Source: an uncultured Psychrobacter sp.
GTDB lineage: Bacteria; Pseudomonadota; Gammaproteobacteria; Pseudomonadales; Moraxellaceae
Assembly (NCBI RefSeq): GCF_947488565.1
Contig: NZ_CANKZC010000002.1
Location: 248,001 to 312,000, forward strand
Length of the DNA stretch: 64,000 nt
Direction: 5' to 3'
The notes beneath the pieces were generated by a model. The model worked only from the letters and a program-made list of their open reading frames with translations. It did not search any database and had not been told where the DNA came from. Both the position numbers and the translations under genes were made by a program. Of this stretch, positions 11,127-20,293 are shown in pieces (position 1 is the first letter of the stretch; each line of letters starts with the position of its first letter).

Positions 11127-11765
11127 CTAGCTCTCCAAAAACCGTACTTTCCCTGTCTCTAAGTCATACTCTGCACCAACGATAAGCAGCTGACCACTAT
11201 TGGTTAAATCTTCTAGCGCACGCGAACCATGTTTTAGTTGACTGACTGACATACGCACGTTAGCACTGATAGAACGCTCAAGTAATTCGTCCGCATCTAC
11301 GTCTTGACCATTAGCTGTTGCAAGCTCATGCAAGTTATAAACGCTTGGGCGAATACGATCGACGATAGATTGTAAGTTGGGCGTATAGTTCTGCTCAGGG
11401 TTGATAAGCGCTTCAACACAAGCCGTCACCGCACCGCAATGTGAATGTCCGAGCACCACTACCAGCTTGGTACCGAACTTTTCGGCTGCAAACTCGATTG
11501 AACCGATTTGTGATGGTGCTACCACATTACCTGCTACTCGAATGACAAATAAATCACCCAAGCCTTGATCAAAGACAATCTCAACGGGCACGCGTGCATC
11601 TGAGCAGCCCAAAATTATCGCTAGCGGATCTTGATCATTGACAAGCTCTGGGCGTTTTTGCATACAGGGGTCGGTATTAGTCAGGCTATCGACGTAACGT
11701 GTATTGCCTTCTTTTAAAAGCTCGAGTGCTTCTTGACCTGTTTTTGGGCGTGTATCGTTCGGCAT
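11127..11765 (-). CDS. Beta-class carbonic anhydrase
   Basis: Zinc enzyme that interconverts CO2 and bicarbonate in the cytoplasm. Residues expected for the beta class are visible: Cys54, Asp56 and Arg58 in CSDARVP, and His107 and Cys110 in HSHCGAV. The length of 212 residues is normal. The start is preceded by AAGGA. No operon partner is apparent, since the next gene upstream is divergent and about 490 bases away. Confidence 0.94.
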   Translation of the reverse strand: MPNDTRPKTGQEALELLKEGNTRYVDSLTNTDPCMQKRPELVNDQDPLAIILGCSDARVPVEIVFDQGLGDLFVIRVAGNVVAPSQIGSIEFAAEKFGTKLVVVLGHSHCGAVTACVEALINPEQNYTPNLQSIVDRIRPSVYNLHELATANGQDVDADELLERSISANVRMSVSQLKHGSRALEDLTNSGQLLIVGAEYDLETGKVRFLES

Positions 11766-12253
11766 AAAGCGTCCTTAATTATTGATAATTATTAGAGCAT
11801 TAGATGGCTTTAGATTTATTTTTTAGCGATTACTTAGCTCGTGGTCTATTAGTAATTCTTAAGCCTTTTGGCTCATTATATTAGTCAGCCATGAAGTAAT
11901 TGTATAGGAATAGAGGCTAAAAAATGATAAAAAAATTGTGTTAAAGTCATTTTTTCAATTAAAAACCAGAAGTAGTCTCTAGAGCGTATTAGATTTTCGC
12001 GTACGTTTCGGCTTTACACAAATGGTGAACCTCTCAAATTATACATAGAAATACTAGGAAGATGCTTTAAAAAGTAGGGAGACTTTTGCCGTCACAGCCT
12101 ACGCAACAAATAACGAACTTGGCTTAATTTATATTAAGGGTTTGCTATAATGTATAGTAACCAGACCACGCTTACGCTTTGCCAAACCACGTTGTTTACA
12201 GTGTCTTATCTTAAAAGATGTACTGACATGCTGGACACTTAGGAACGAATATT
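11766..12253. other. Divergent intergenic region carbonic anhydrase / potA
   Basis: About 490 AT-rich bases with no coding signal that I trust. It contains the likely potA promoter near 12143. Runs such as AAAAAATGATAAAAAAATTG near 11920 are low complexity and not informative. Confidence 0.55.
12143..12151 (+). promoter_or_regulatory. Extended -10 promoter element for potABC
   Basis: TGCTATAAT is a perfect extended -10 (TGnTATAAT) about 100 bases upstream of potA on the same strand. No good -35 is seen, as is usual for extended -10 promoters. Confidence 0.5.
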
Positions 12254-13519
12254 ATGACCGACTCATTTACGAATACGCCCCACAACCTTGCATCATCTGA
12301 CACTGTACTGTTACAACTGACTGGTCTAAAAAAAACTTACGATCAAACAGAAGTATTAAAAGACATCAACCTCGATATCCAGCATGGTGAGTTTTTAACC
12401 TTACTTGGGCCATCAGGCTGCGGTAAAACTACGCTGCTGCGCCTAATTGCTGGGTTTGAGCAGCCAACGGCAGGGGCGATTTATTTAGATAGCGTACAGA
12501 TGGCAGGTTTGCCCGCCGATAAACGTCCAGTTAATACTGTGTTTCAGCAGTATGCGTTGTTTCCGCATATGAGTGTCGCACAAAATGTCGCTTATGGTCT
12601 TAAACTCAAAAAAGTGCCCAAAGCTGAGATTCAAACGCGGGTACGTGAGATGTTGGCAATGGTTCAGCTTGAGCACCTAGCCAATCGCAAGCCGCAAGAT
12701 TTGTCTGGTGGTCAGCAGCAGCGCGTCGCCATTGCGCGTGCGGTGATTAATCGTCCTAAACTATTATTACTTGATGAGCCACTATCCGCACTTGATCACA
12801 AGCTGCGTCTGCAGATGCAATCTGAGCTAAAAAGGTTGCAACGAGAATTAGGTATTACTTTCGTTTTCGTCACTCACGACCAAGAAGAAGCGCTATCTAT
12901 GTCGGATCGTATCGCGGTGATGAAAGATGGTAGGTTTCAACAAGTTGGCACCCCTATTGAGATTTATGAAACCCCTGCCAACTTGTTTACTGCCAAATTC
13001 ATTGGTGAGACCAATCTGTTTAAAGCAGAGGTCAAAGGCGTCTATCCCAATCAACCAGATCGAGATGGTCGCGTGACCAATGGTCGTATCGAAGTCGAGG
13101 TTTGTGAAGCACAGGCGCAAGAAGGTCAAGCGACATTACGTAATTTGCGCCGCCCTGATTTTGCCAATGATGTACAGGTGGGCGATATCGTCAACCTACT
13201 GCTTCGTCCTGAAGATTTACGCATTTATGATCCCAATGATAAAGAACATGGCGGCTTACTCGGTCGCGTCATTGAGAGTAACTATAAAGGCAGTACCTTA
13301 GACTCGATTATTGAGCTGGCAAACGGTCATATCATCAAAGCCTCAGAGTTTTTTGATGAAGATGATCCAAGCTTTGATTACAAATTAAATGAAGCTGTGA
13401 AAGTCTCATGGGTAGATGGTTGGGAGTGGGTATTGCCCGAAGACACTCTGACAGAACAAAAAACACCTGAGCAAAGCGCGTCTATACAAAAAGCAGCCAT
13501 GCAAAAGGATGTCAGCTAA
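12254..13519 (+). CDS. potA: Polyamine-type ABC transporter ATP-binding protein
   Basis: ATPase subunit of a spermidine/putrescine importer. It has Walker [11 protein letters not shown]-loop [11 protein letters not shown], the ABC signature LSGGQQQR, Walker [13 protein letters not shown] and the H-loop [10 protein letters not shown]-terminal regulatory OB-type (TOBE) domain follows ([10 protein letters not shown] and [13 protein letters not shown]). At 421 residues it is longer than E. coli PotA through the C-terminal region. The stop TAA overlaps the potB ATG, which indicates translational coupling. PotA is the usual best match, but the substrate cannot be proven without the binding protein. 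Confidence 0.88.
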   Translation: MTDSFTNTPHNLASSDTVLLQLTGLKKTYDQTEVLKDINLDIQHGEFLTLLGPSGCGKTTLLRLIAGFEQPTAGAIYLDSVQMAGLPADKRPVNTVFQQYALFPHMSVAQNVAYGLKLKKVPKAEIQTRVREMLAMVQLEHLANRKPQDLSGGQQQRVAIARAVINRPKLLLLDEPLSALDHKLRLQMQSELKRLQRELGITFVFVTHDQEEALSMSDRIAVMKDGRFQQVGTPIEIYETPANLFTAKFIGETNLFKAEVKGVYPNQPDRDGRVTNGRIEVEVCEAQAQEGQATLRNLRRPDFANDVQVGDIVNLLLRPEDLRIYDPNDKEHGGLLGRVIESNYKGSTLDSIIELANGHIIKASEFFDEDDPSFDYKLNEAVKVSWVDGWEWVLPEDTLTEQKTPEQSASIQKAAMQKDVS

Positions 13520-14406
13520 TGGCGCGTACTAGCCGTTTTAACTTGGGCAATAAAAGTCCTTTTCGTACCGCAACCTTATGGCTGATTTGGGGCTGGCTAC
13601 TGATATTTGCGTTGTTACCAAACATTTTGGTCATTGCGGTCAGTTTTTTGACCCGTGATAGCAGCGCGTTTATCAGCTTGCCCGTCAATATCGACAGCTA
13701 TCTACGCATAGTGGACCCATTGTATTTTGAGGTGTTTGTTCATTCACTATGGATGGCAGGTATCACTACAGTTATTTGCTTGTTGCTGGGCTATCCTTTT
13801 GCATGGTTGGTCTCCAAAGCTCAAACTCGTTGGCAGCCATTGCTCATGATGCTACTAATACTGCCGTTTTGGACCAACTCTTTGGTACGTACTTATGCGC
13901 TCAAACTGCTGTTTGCTAATAACGGTCTGATTAATAAAACGCTACTTGCGGTAGGTATCATCGACACGCCTATCGATATTTTGTATACGCAAGGCGCGGT
14001 AATAGCTGGACTGACGTATTTATTATTCCCGTTTATGGTATTGCCACTCTATGCAGTATTTACCGATTTGCGCAATGACATGCTACTGGCCTCGCAGGAT
14101 TTGGGCGCATCTAGAACACAAACCTTCTGGCACGTGGTACTACCATTGACCACGCCTGGGATTATCTCAGGGGTGCTGTTAGTGTTATTGCCAGCGATGG
14201 GGATGTTCTACGTGGCAGATATTTTAGGTGGTTCGCGCAATTTATTGGTTGGTAATATCATCAAAAACCAATTTTTAGACGCGCGCGATTGGCCATTCGG
14301 TGCCGCAGCCAGCGTATTATTGACCCTGGCGATGGCCGTACTATTACTCGCCTATCGTGCCAGTAGTCGCCGTATCGGCAAGACTGACTTTAATGAGGTG
14401 GCCTAA
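13519..14406 (+). CDS. potB: Polyamine-type ABC transporter permease
   Basis: Inner-membrane permease subunit. The 295-residue protein has six hydrophobic segments and the permease EAA-type loop, here LASQDLGASRTQTFWHVVLPLTTPGI, which docks on the ATPase. The N-terminal helix and the FWTNSLVRTYA segment resemble PotB. It overlaps both neighbours by a single base (TAATG junctions), so potA-potB-potC form a tight operon. Confidence 0.88.
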   Translation: MARTSRFNLGNKSPFRTATLWLIWGWLLIFALLPNILVIAVSFLTRDSSAFISLPVNIDSYLRIVDPLYFEVFVHSLWMAGITTVICLLLGYPFAWLVSKAQTRWQPLLMMLLILPFWTNSLVRTYALKLLFANNGLINKTLLAVGIIDTPIDILYTQGAVIAGLTYLLFPFMVLPLYAVFTDLRNDMLLASQDLGASRTQTFWHVVLPLTTPGIISGVLLVLLPAMGMFYVADILGGSRNLLVGNIIKNQFLDARDWPFGAAASVLLTLAMAVLLLAYRASSRRIGKTDFNEVA

Positions 14407-15236
14407 TGTCTGATAATTCATTAAGCAACTCATCAAGTCGCTCATCCGTTAAGAGTAAAAGTTCTATGAGGATTGGCAACATAGCCGCTAAGGGCTATCT
14501 TGGCCTGATTTATGCCTTGCTATATCTGCCCATCATCGTCTTGGTGGTAATGTCATTTAATAAGTCAAAAATCGGCTACAACTGGGGCGGCTTTAGCCTC
14601 AAATGGTACGAGTCGCTATTTAATAACCAAGCGATGCTCGATGCGTTTTGGCATTCTATCGTCTTGGGTTTGGTCGCTGCCACCGTCTCAACCTTAATCG
14701 GCACGCTCACCGCCCTTGCCCTACATCGTTACAACTTTCGCGGTAAAGGCTTACTAAATGGGCTGTTATTTGTACTGATGATGTCACCTGAGATTGTCTT
14801 GGCTATCTCGTTGCTCGCATTATTCTTGTTAATTGGTCTGCAGTTAGGCTTTGTCTCGCTGTTACTCGCGCACATTACCTTTTGTCTGCCGTTTGTGGTT
14901 ATCACAGTATTTGCACGCTTAAGCAGCTTAGATGAGCGCTTGATGGAAGCGGCGCGCGACTTGGGCGCCAGTGAGTCTACCATGGTACGTACAGTTTTGA
15001 TTCCTGTCATCCTGCCTGCGGTGATGGCAGGTTGGTTACTCGCCTTTACCTTATCACTTGATGATGTGGTGGTGTCGACCTTTGTCACAGGGCCTAGCTA
15101 TGAGATTTTACCGCTACGCATTTACTCGATGGTACGCGTCGGCCTCAAGCCAGAAGTCAATGCTATTGGTACATTGCTATTGGCCGCCTCGCTTATCTTA
15201 GTCATTATCTCGCAGCTGTTGTTACGTCGGCGTTAG
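14406..15236 (+). CDS. potC: Polyamine-type ABC transporter permease
   Basis: Second permease subunit of the importer. Features are a basic Ser/Lys-rich N-terminus, six hydrophobic segments, the motif FNKSKIGYNWGGFSLKWYESLF typical of PotC, and the EAA loop MEAARDLGASESTMVRTVLIPVILPAVMAG. In many Proteobacteria a potD/potF binding-protein gene follows or precedes the operon. Here the next gene is metR, so the solute-binding component must lie elsewhere. Confidence 0.88.
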   Translation: MSDNSLSNSSSRSSVKSKSSMRIGNIAAKGYLGLIYALLYLPIIVLVVMSFNKSKIGYNWGGFSLKWYESLFNNQAMLDAFWHSIVLGLVAATVSTLIGTLTALALHRYNFRGKGLLNGLLFVLMMSPEIVLAISLLALFLLIGLQLGFVSLLLAHITFCLPFVVITVFARLSSLDERLMEAARDLGASESTMVRTVLIPVILPAVMAGWLLAFTLSLDDVVVSTFVTGPSYEILPLRIYSMVRVGLKPEVNAIGTLLLAASLILVIISQLLLRRR

Positions 15237-15343
15237 TTATTAACTATCTCTAGGTAAGAAAAATTTAATAATAGTATTTGAGTGGAATTCACTGCTACAT
15301 TAGTTATAATGAATTTTTCTCACCTCAGCGATCAGGTTGTCTT

Positions 15344-16234
15344 ATGTTAGAGCTTCGCCATCTTAATACTTTAACGGCACTGCGTGCGCATGGCTCTTTG
15401 GCCGCAGCTGCTGATGAGCTGCACGTCACGGCCTCTGCCGTCTCCCATCAGCTAAAAGAGCTGGAAAATTACTACGATATTAGCTTGGTCAATCGCCGCA
15501 CACGTCCGCTCACTTTTACGCCTGCAGGCAAGACGGTACTGGCATTGGCAGACAGCATCATGCCGCAAGTTACTCGCACCAAATCCAATCTTAAGCGTTT
15601 GGCTCATGGTCAGGCTGGCAGGTTGCGCCTAGCCTCTGAGTGCCATAGCTGCTTCGATTGGCTGATGCCAATACTCAATCATTACCGCCGTGAATGGTCG
15701 GATGTGGAACTGGACTTTGCAACGGGCTTTGAGCCTGAACCACATCACTTATTGATGGAAGGTGATATTGATTTATTGATTACTACCAGTGATTTACCGA
15801 TAGAGGGTATCAGCTATCAGCCCCTATTCGAATATGAGAGTCGCTTGGTACTTTCACCAACGCATGATTTGGCCGCGCAAGAGTTTATTGAGCCCAGTGA
15901 TTTGACTGACGAGACTTTGATTGCTTATCCGGTGGAAGCTAAGCGTCTCGATATTATTGCCAACTTTATGACGCCTGCAGAGGTAATTTTTGCGAGTATT
16001 CGTACGACTGAATTGACAGCAATGCTAATTCAATTGGTCGCCAGTGAGCGCGGCGTAGCGGCATTACCTGATTGGGTGGTCGCGGAGTATGAGAAAAAAG
16101 GCTGGGTGGTATCCCGTCCATTGGGCAGTGGTGTGCATTGTCAGCTATATGCTGCAACGCGCACGGCGAGCCAAGATATGGCGTATATGCAAGGGTTTGC
16201 GAGTTTGTTAGAAGGGATTGTGAAGCCGTTGTAG
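15344..16234 (+). CDS. metR: LysR-family regulator of methionine synthesis
   Basis: DNA-binding activator that in enterics uses homocysteine as co-effector to control metE/metH. It has an N-terminal winged helix (HLNTLTALRAHGSLAAAADELHVTASAVSHQLKELE) and an effector domain with the hallmark MetR segment ECHSCFDWLMPIL, then LFEYESRLVLSPTHDLA and GVAALPDWVV. The start at 15344 (MLELRHL) fits the family; an upstream extension to 15278 does not. It is on the same strand as potABC, 107 bases after potC, but probably has its own promoter. MetR is strongly favoured over other LysR proteins by the ECHSC motif. Confidence 0.9.
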   Translation: MLELRHLNTLTALRAHGSLAAAADELHVTASAVSHQLKELENYYDISLVNRRTRPLTFTPAGKTVLALADSIMPQVTRTKSNLKRLAHGQAGRLRLASECHSCFDWLMPILNHYRREWSDVELDFATGFEPEPHHLLMEGDIDLLITTSDLPIEGISYQPLFEYESRLVLSPTHDLAAQEFIEPSDLTDETLIAYPVEAKRLDIIANFMTPAEVIFASIRTTELTAMLIQLVASERGVAALPDWVVAEYEKKGWVVSRPLGSGVHCQLYAATRTASQDMAYMQGFASLLEGIVKPL

Positions 16235-16272
16235 GTTTTATTTACCATAATGTACATTTATGGGGATAAGCA

Positions 16273-16305
16273 TGGTCCCTAGTGAGGACTTGAATCTACG
16301 ACTGT
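16273..16305 (-). other. tRNA 3'-end-like sequence (degenerate)
   Basis: Read on the minus strand this stretch has a T-loop-like GATTCAAGTCC, then CTCACTAGGGACCA, which looks like a tRNA acceptor end with CCA. The presumed T-stem does not pair, and no D or anticodon arms are found upstream, so this is not a functional tRNA gene. It may be a remnant or an old attachment-site core at the left edge of the AT-rich patch holding the next two genes. Confidence 0.35.
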
Positions 16306-16484
16306 GGGCTAATGGCAGCAAAGATTTAAGTTTTCCAGATAGTTTTAGCGTACCTTGTGGTGTACTTACCATACATATTCTATTCGCGATCGGTGCGCTA
16401 TACAGGCATCGAAATGTAGGCTTATTGGAGCATGAAAAAGCCTATACAATGAATATCTAAATAATATTAAAAAATGGATCAAAT

Positions 16485-16724
16485 ATGAGTATTTTTTCAA
16501 AACTACGAGAAATAGAAAGTAAATATAAAATTAAGCTACATGAAAGTGAGAGCTTTAAACAAGCTGTGTACAACGGAGAGATGACAGATTCGGAAGATTG
16601 TATTATTGATAAAATCGAATTAATTTTAAAACATTACCCTGACAGCCAAGATATTTCCTTATCTACGTACCAATCAGATGAAACCTCAGATGATGAATTT
16701 TGCTACGCTGTGGTATTACCCTAA
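16485..16724 (+). CDS. Small acidic hypothetical protein
   Basis: A 79-residue, acidic product that I do not recognise: charged N-terminal helix (KLREIESKYKIKLHESE) and an acidic C-terminal half (SDETSDDEF). It has no signal peptide or membrane segment. The ribosome binding site is weak. Coding use is AT-rich like the acetyltransferase that follows 21 bases later on the same strand, so they may form one unit. It may be an immunity or contact-dependent type small protein, but nothing in the sequence proves that. Confidence 0.55.
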   Translation: MSIFSKLREIESKYKIKLHESESFKQAVYNGEMTDSEDCIIDKIELILKHYPDSQDISLSTYQSDETSDDEFCYAVVLP

Positions 16725-16745
16725 TATTTAACTATGGAGTGCCAC

Positions 16746-17243
16746 ATGTTTCTTATACGGAAGGCAAACCAGAACGATGTATCAGATGTTGCTCATATAC
16801 ACTTTGAAAGTTGGAATGCTACGTACTCGAACCTTTTACCCAAAACGTATAGAGACAAAGAAAATAACTTATCTCAAAAAATGAACATGTGGGAGAAGGT
16901 ATTACCTAGCTCTGGTGTAAATACATGGATAGCATATGATGCTGAGGATACTTCTGTAGGATTTATTTCTTACTTTAAGAAAGATCAAAAGTGTGAAATA
17001 ACCACTTTGTATCTCTTACCGCAATACCAAAATTTAGGGATAGGTACTAAGTTAATGGACGCAGCCCTAATTGATGCTTCTCAATGTAATAGCTGTTCCA
17101 GTATATCTTTGTGGGTGTTAAAAACCAATCTATCTACGATTAGTTTCTATGAGAAATTTAGTTTTAATTCTGACGGGCAATGTGATGAAGAACTATATGA
17201 GCACACCAAAATAACAGATATTAGAATGGTAAAAATACTCTAA
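16746..17243 (+). CDS. GNAT-family N-acetyltransferase
   Basis: Predicted acetyl-CoA-dependent acetyltransferase of 165 residues. The acetyl-CoA binding motif A is present as LPQYQNLGIGTKLMDAAL (Q95-x-x-G-x-G100), preceded by the beta-4 strand EITTLYL. The SLWVLKTNLSTISFYEKFSF segment is the usual motif B. The start at 16746 is favoured because GGAG sits seven bases upstream; an ATG at 16734 overlaps that site. AT-rich relative to metR and crcB on either side, which suggests transfer. Substrate unknown. Confidence 0.85.
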   Translation: MFLIRKANQNDVSDVAHIHFESWNATYSNLLPKTYRDKENNLSQKMNMWEKVLPSSGVNTWIAYDAEDTSVGFISYFKKDQKCEITTLYLLPQYQNLGIGTKLMDAALIDASQCNSCSSISLWVLKTNLSTISFYEKFSFNSDGQCDEELYEHTKITDIRMVKIL

Positions 17244-17349
17244 CATCTGTTATTTTGAGTATACCCTAAAAGAACCACCCAAACAGACCTTATAAGCAAT
17301 TAATAAACCACTTAAATCAAACGACTAAACGAGTGATATATACCAAAGC

Positions 17350-17721
17350 TTACAAAACCAACTTAAAAAAGTAAAACCCAATAGCAGTCGCCAGCAATGT
17401 CAATCCGACGTGCAAACCCACTAAGCCTAACCCTGCCAGCAGCCGTCCATCATGGATAAAGCCAAACACTTCAGCGCTAAAGGTACTAAAGGTGGTCAGC
17501 CCGCCCAAAAACCCTGTTATCACAAATACCCGTACATGATCAGGCAAATGGCTCCCCATACGCTCAAACCACACTAGCGCCAACCCTATCAGCAGTCCAC
17601 CTAAGATATTGGCGCTCAGAGTACCGAGTGGCACCCAACCGTGCAAAGCATTAAAACGCGATAGCCACGCCCGCAGGCAAGCACCCAATGCTGCTCCTAA
17701 ACCAATGGCAAGCCACTGCAT
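17350..17721 (-). CDS. crcB: Fluoride channel CrcB
   Basis: Small dual-topology membrane channel that exports fluoride. The 123-residue protein has four hydrophobic segments and the signature [15 protein letters not shown], with the phenylalanines and threonines lining the pore. N-terminal [14 protein letters not shown] is also typical. The gene begins 32 bases after the tsaD stop and has an AAGGA ribosome binding site, so it is likely read through from tsaD. No fluoride riboswitch fits in so short a gap. Confidence 0.92.
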   Translation of the reverse strand: MQWLAIGLGAALGACLRAWLSRFNALHGWVPLGTLSANILGGLLIGLALVWFERMGSHLPDHVRVFVITGFLGGLTTFSTFSAEVFGFIHDGRLLAGLGLVGLHVGLTLLATAIGFYFFKLVL

Positions 17722-17753
17722 AGATTATCCTTAGTTTGTATGGGTTTTAAACT

Positions 17754-18791
17754 TCATACCGCAGGTAGCTCAGTCATCGGCCAACGCGGAATACAGCTGA
17801 CGGCTAGATCATCAGCCTGACCCGCTTGTAGACGCTCAAAACCAGCATAAGCAATCATCGCCCCATTATCAGTACATAACGCTGGCGGCGCATAATGCAC
17901 AGTGGCATTAATTTTGGCCAGTTCAGCTTCTAAGGTCTCGCGCAGATGCGTATTGGCACTGACGCCGCCCGCAATCACTAAGCGGCTCATGCTGACTTGC
18001 TTAAGCGCTTTCACGCATTTTTTGACTAGTGTATCAACCATAGCATGTTGAAAGCTGGCGGCAATATCGGCACGAACTTGCGGGTCGCTGTCAGAGCCAT
18101 CTGTATCTTTAATGAGATTATGCACCGCTGTTTTCATACCGCTAAAAGAGAAGTCTAATCCGCGATGCAACATTGGACGAGGAAGGTCATAGGTATTTTG
18201 ATCGCTATTTTCGGCCAGTTTGGCAATATTAGGACCACCAGGATACGGCAGGCCGAGCATTTTGGCCGCTTTATCAAAGCACTCACCTGCTGCATCGTCG
18301 ATCGACTCACCTAGGATTTCATATTGTCCAATACCGTGTGCGGCGATCAGCTGCGTGTGCCCGCCAGATACCAGTAGTGAAACAAATGGAAAGGCTGGTG
18401 GTTTGGCGCCCATCAGCGGTGCGAGCAAATGCCCTTCCATATGATGGACCCCAATCGCAGGAATACCTAAACCGTATGCCAAGCTGCGACCAAACAAGGC
18501 ACCTGTCATCAACGCACCGATCAAGCCTGGGCCTTTGGTATAAGCAATGGCATCGATCTCGCTTTTTTTGACATCACACTGCTCAAGCAGCTCATTGAGC
18601 AAAGGTACCAGCTTACGTATATGATCACGGCTGGCAAGCTCGGGCACCACGCCGCCATAGAGTGCATGCAGCTCTATTTGTGAATACAGCACCTGCCCGA
18701 CCAAACCTTGATTGTCGCTACCCATTTGCTCACTGTCAAAGATCGCCAGCCCCGTTTCATCACAAGACGTCTCTAAACCCAATACCTTCAT
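17754..18791 (-). CDS. tsaD: tRNA N6-adenosine threonylcarbamoyltransferase
   Basis: Transfers the threonylcarbamoyl group onto A37 of ANN-decoding tRNAs, with TsaB and TsaE. The 345-residue protein begins [14 protein letters not shown], with the metal-binding HHMEGH (His117, His121) and the nucleotide-binding loops SGGHTQL and [13 protein letters not shown]; the late [10 protein letters not shown] contains the third metal ligand. The frame is open to 18917, but the extension runs through the terminator hairpin at 18867, and AAAGG precedes 18791, so 18791 is the start. Confidence 0.95.
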   Translation of the reverse strand: MKVLGLETSCDETGLAIFDSEQMGSDNQGLVGQVLYSQIELHALYGGVVPELASRDHIRKLVPLLNELLEQCDVKKSEIDAIAYTKGPGLIGALMTGALFGRSLAYGLGIPAIGVHHMEGHLLAPLMGAKPPAFPFVSLLVSGGHTQLIAAHGIGQYEILGESIDDAAGECFDKAAKMLGLPYPGGPNIAKLAENSDQNTYDLPRPMLHRGLDFSFSGMKTAVHNLIKDTDGSDSDPQVRADIAASFQHAMVDTLVKKCVKALKQVSMSRLVIAGGVSANTHLRETLEAELAKINATVHYAPPALCTDNGAMIAYAGFERLQAGQADDLAVSCIPRWPMTELPAV

Positions 18792-18866
18792 AGTTTTGCC
18801 TTTATCATACCTTGGTCTGCATGTTTTTTGCGCGTCTTTATCTTTTGTTAGTTGACACACTTGCAC

Positions 18867-18898
18867 AAAAAAACCGTCATTGTCAGTCACAATGACGG
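18867..18898 (-). terminator. Rho-independent terminator (cytochrome c5-like gene)
   Basis: On the minus strand CCGTCATTGT and ACAATGACGG form a 10-bp stem with a five-base loop followed by a T-run. It ends transcription from the lipoprotein genes at 18945-19898 and so gives tsaD its own promoter. Confidence 0.85.
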
Positions 18899-18944
18899 TC
18901 AGTTTAGCAAATTTCAATAGCCAATATACTCTATATATAGAGTA

Positions 18945-19469
18945 TTACTGAACTGCCTCGACCATATAATCAACCGCAGCATAAACTTCTGCTTCACTTA
19001 TCTTATCAGTCGCCTGCGCTGGCATCTTGTTGAAGCCTTTAGCTGAATGCATATGTAGCGTCTCTATACCTTTAGCAAGACGCGGTGCCCATGCAGCCTT
19101 ATCACCGTATTTGGGCGCATCGAGCAGACCTGCTTCGTGACAGACTTTACAATTGGACTCATACAGCTTTGCTCCTGCATCAGCTGCCAACACCTCAGGC
19201 TCAGCAGCCGTTTCTTGCTCTGTTTCTTCAGTCATCGCTACTTTAACTGGCTCAGCTTCCACTTCAACCATAGGTTCAGCTTCGACCACAGGTTCAGGCG
19301 TCATGGTTTCAGGATCTGCTACAGACGCTTCTTCTACCACTGTGCTTGTCTCAGTAGGTTCATCCATCGTGGCAGACTCGTCAGCAGTGTTATTATCACC
19401 ACTACAAGCACTCAATAACAGCAATGTGCTAATACTAAAAGCAGATAAAGTTAGTTTGTTTATCATCAT
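18945..19469 (-). CDS. Lipoprotein cytochrome c (c5 family-like) with acidic linker
   Basis: Predicted lipid-anchored electron carrier. The 174-residue product has a lipobox LLSAC (Cys22), then about 75 residues of Glu/Pro/Val/Thr-rich, presumably disordered linker, and a single-heme domain with CKVCH at 107-111 and a candidate axial Met in NKMPAQ (Met149). The heme domain resembles cytochrome c5. The linker likely lets the heme reach partners away from the membrane. The start uses GGGGAG just upstream. It follows a lipoprotein gene with a similar acidic tail by 27 bases. Confidence 0.85.
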   Translation of the reverse strand: MMINKLTLSAFSISTLLLLSACSGDNNTADESATMDEPTETSTVVEEASVADPETMTPEPVVEAEPMVEVEAEPVKVAMTEETEQETAAEPEVLAADAGAKLYESNCKVCHEAGLLDAPKYGDKAAWAPRLAKGIETLHMHSAKGFNKMPAQATDKISEAEVYAAVDYMVEAVQ

Positions 19470-19496
19470 AACTCCCCTCTTAGTTTATGTTAGCAG

Positions 19497-19898
19497 CTAC
19501 TCATTCGTCGCTGGTTCAGCATCAGTTTCTGTTGCTGCATTATCAGTAGCTGGTGTAGTTGCACTATCAGTCGTAGTTGCGTCGGTATCGTCAGTAGTGG
19601 CTTCTGCTGTAGCAGGCTCAGTCATGCCTTCTTGTGTAGTCATAGTAGCGTCTGCCTCTGTACCATCTACAGCAGTGTCATCAGCTCCCTCTACAGGCAT
19701 TGGCGCTGTCTCTGGAAATTCCATGTCTTCAGCTTCAGGGGCATTTTGACGAGCCAATTCAGCGGCTTCTTCCACTTTGTCTACTGCTAAGACCTCATGT
19801 GACTCGCCGTCTTTGTCACCACTACAAGCGGTAACACCCAACCCAAGAGTAACAACCACCGCTGCGCTTAACGCTGTATTTAGTACTGTTTTTTTCAT
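19497..19898 (-). CDS. Acidic, low-complexity lipoprotein
   Basis: A 133-residue product with a signal peptide ending GVTAC (Cys25). The remainder is almost wholly Ala/Asp/Glu/Thr/Pro, ending in Thr-Asp-rich repeats, and is surely disordered. I see no folded domain. The gene precedes the cytochrome c lipoprotein and likely shares its transcript. A plausible view is that the two share an origin through their acidic tails, or that this is a surface or periplasmic spacer protein. Function unknown. Confidence 0.75.
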   Translation of the reverse strand: MKKTVLNTALSAAVVVTLGLGVTACSGDKDGESHEVLAVDKVEEAAELARQNAPEAEDMEFPETAPMPVEGADDTAVDGTEADATMTTQEGMTEPATAEATTDDTDATTTDSATTPATDNAATETDAEPATNE

Positions 19899-20134
19899 TC
19901 CAACACCTTTAATAAAATGGAGACAGCATCTTGAATATGCCTACTACTATATGGGAATTATCATAGCATAAACTCAAACCAAACCGTTATACGCAGTAAG
20001 GTTTTTTATTCACTCTTCTCTTATCTACCTACCTTAGCTTTGAGCGTGTCTATAAAGGCTTGTAAAATGAACAATAATGCCTGTTTATCGTCCATTTTAC
20101 ACGACAACACCCATAGTTAAACGCACTAAAAGCA

Positions 20135-20163
20135 TTGACTTTGTTGCTATTTTTTATTAAAAT
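20135..20163 (+). promoter_or_regulatory. Sigma-70-type promoter of rpsU
   Basis: TTGACT (20135-20140), a 17-base spacer, and TAAAAT (20158-20163). It is about 130 bases upstream of the rpsU start on the same strand. Confidence 0.65.
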
Positions 20164-20171
20164 ACCTGCCC

Positions 20172-20187
20172 TTGTGCTATAGCACAA
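20172..20187. promoter_or_regulatory. Palindrome just after the rpsU promoter
   Basis: TTGTGCTATAGCACAA is a perfect inverted repeat (7-bp arms) located around the expected transcription start region. It could be an operator or a 5' mRNA hairpin. Confidence 0.4.
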
Positions 20188-20293
20188 ATTATCCTAGTTT
20201 GAGCTGATGCCGATAATCTTGAGATATTACGGCTAAATACTAATACACAGCCAAACTAATGCCTTTATATCTCATCCTAATCAAGGAGTCTTC

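Larger units (their letters stand above)
19899..20293. other. Divergent intergenic region lipoprotein / rpsU
   Basis: About 395 bases. It carries the rpsU promoter (20135-20163) and an adjacent palindrome (20172-20187). I see no gene. Confidence 0.6.

Noticed and set aside
14729..15088. 119-codon frame opposite potC
   Set aside because: Shadow of the permease; composition is the reverse of membrane-helix codons.
16260..16460. 66-codon frame on the plus strand
   Set aside because: No ribosome binding site, no recognisable protein, and it overlaps the tRNA-like sequence.
17722..17753. Fluoride riboswitch upstream of crcB
   Set aside because: Only 32 bases separate crcB from tsaD, which is too short.
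19153..19749. 198-codon frame on the plus strand opposite the two lipoproteins
   Set aside because: It is the low-complexity mirror of their repeated acidic codons and not a gene.
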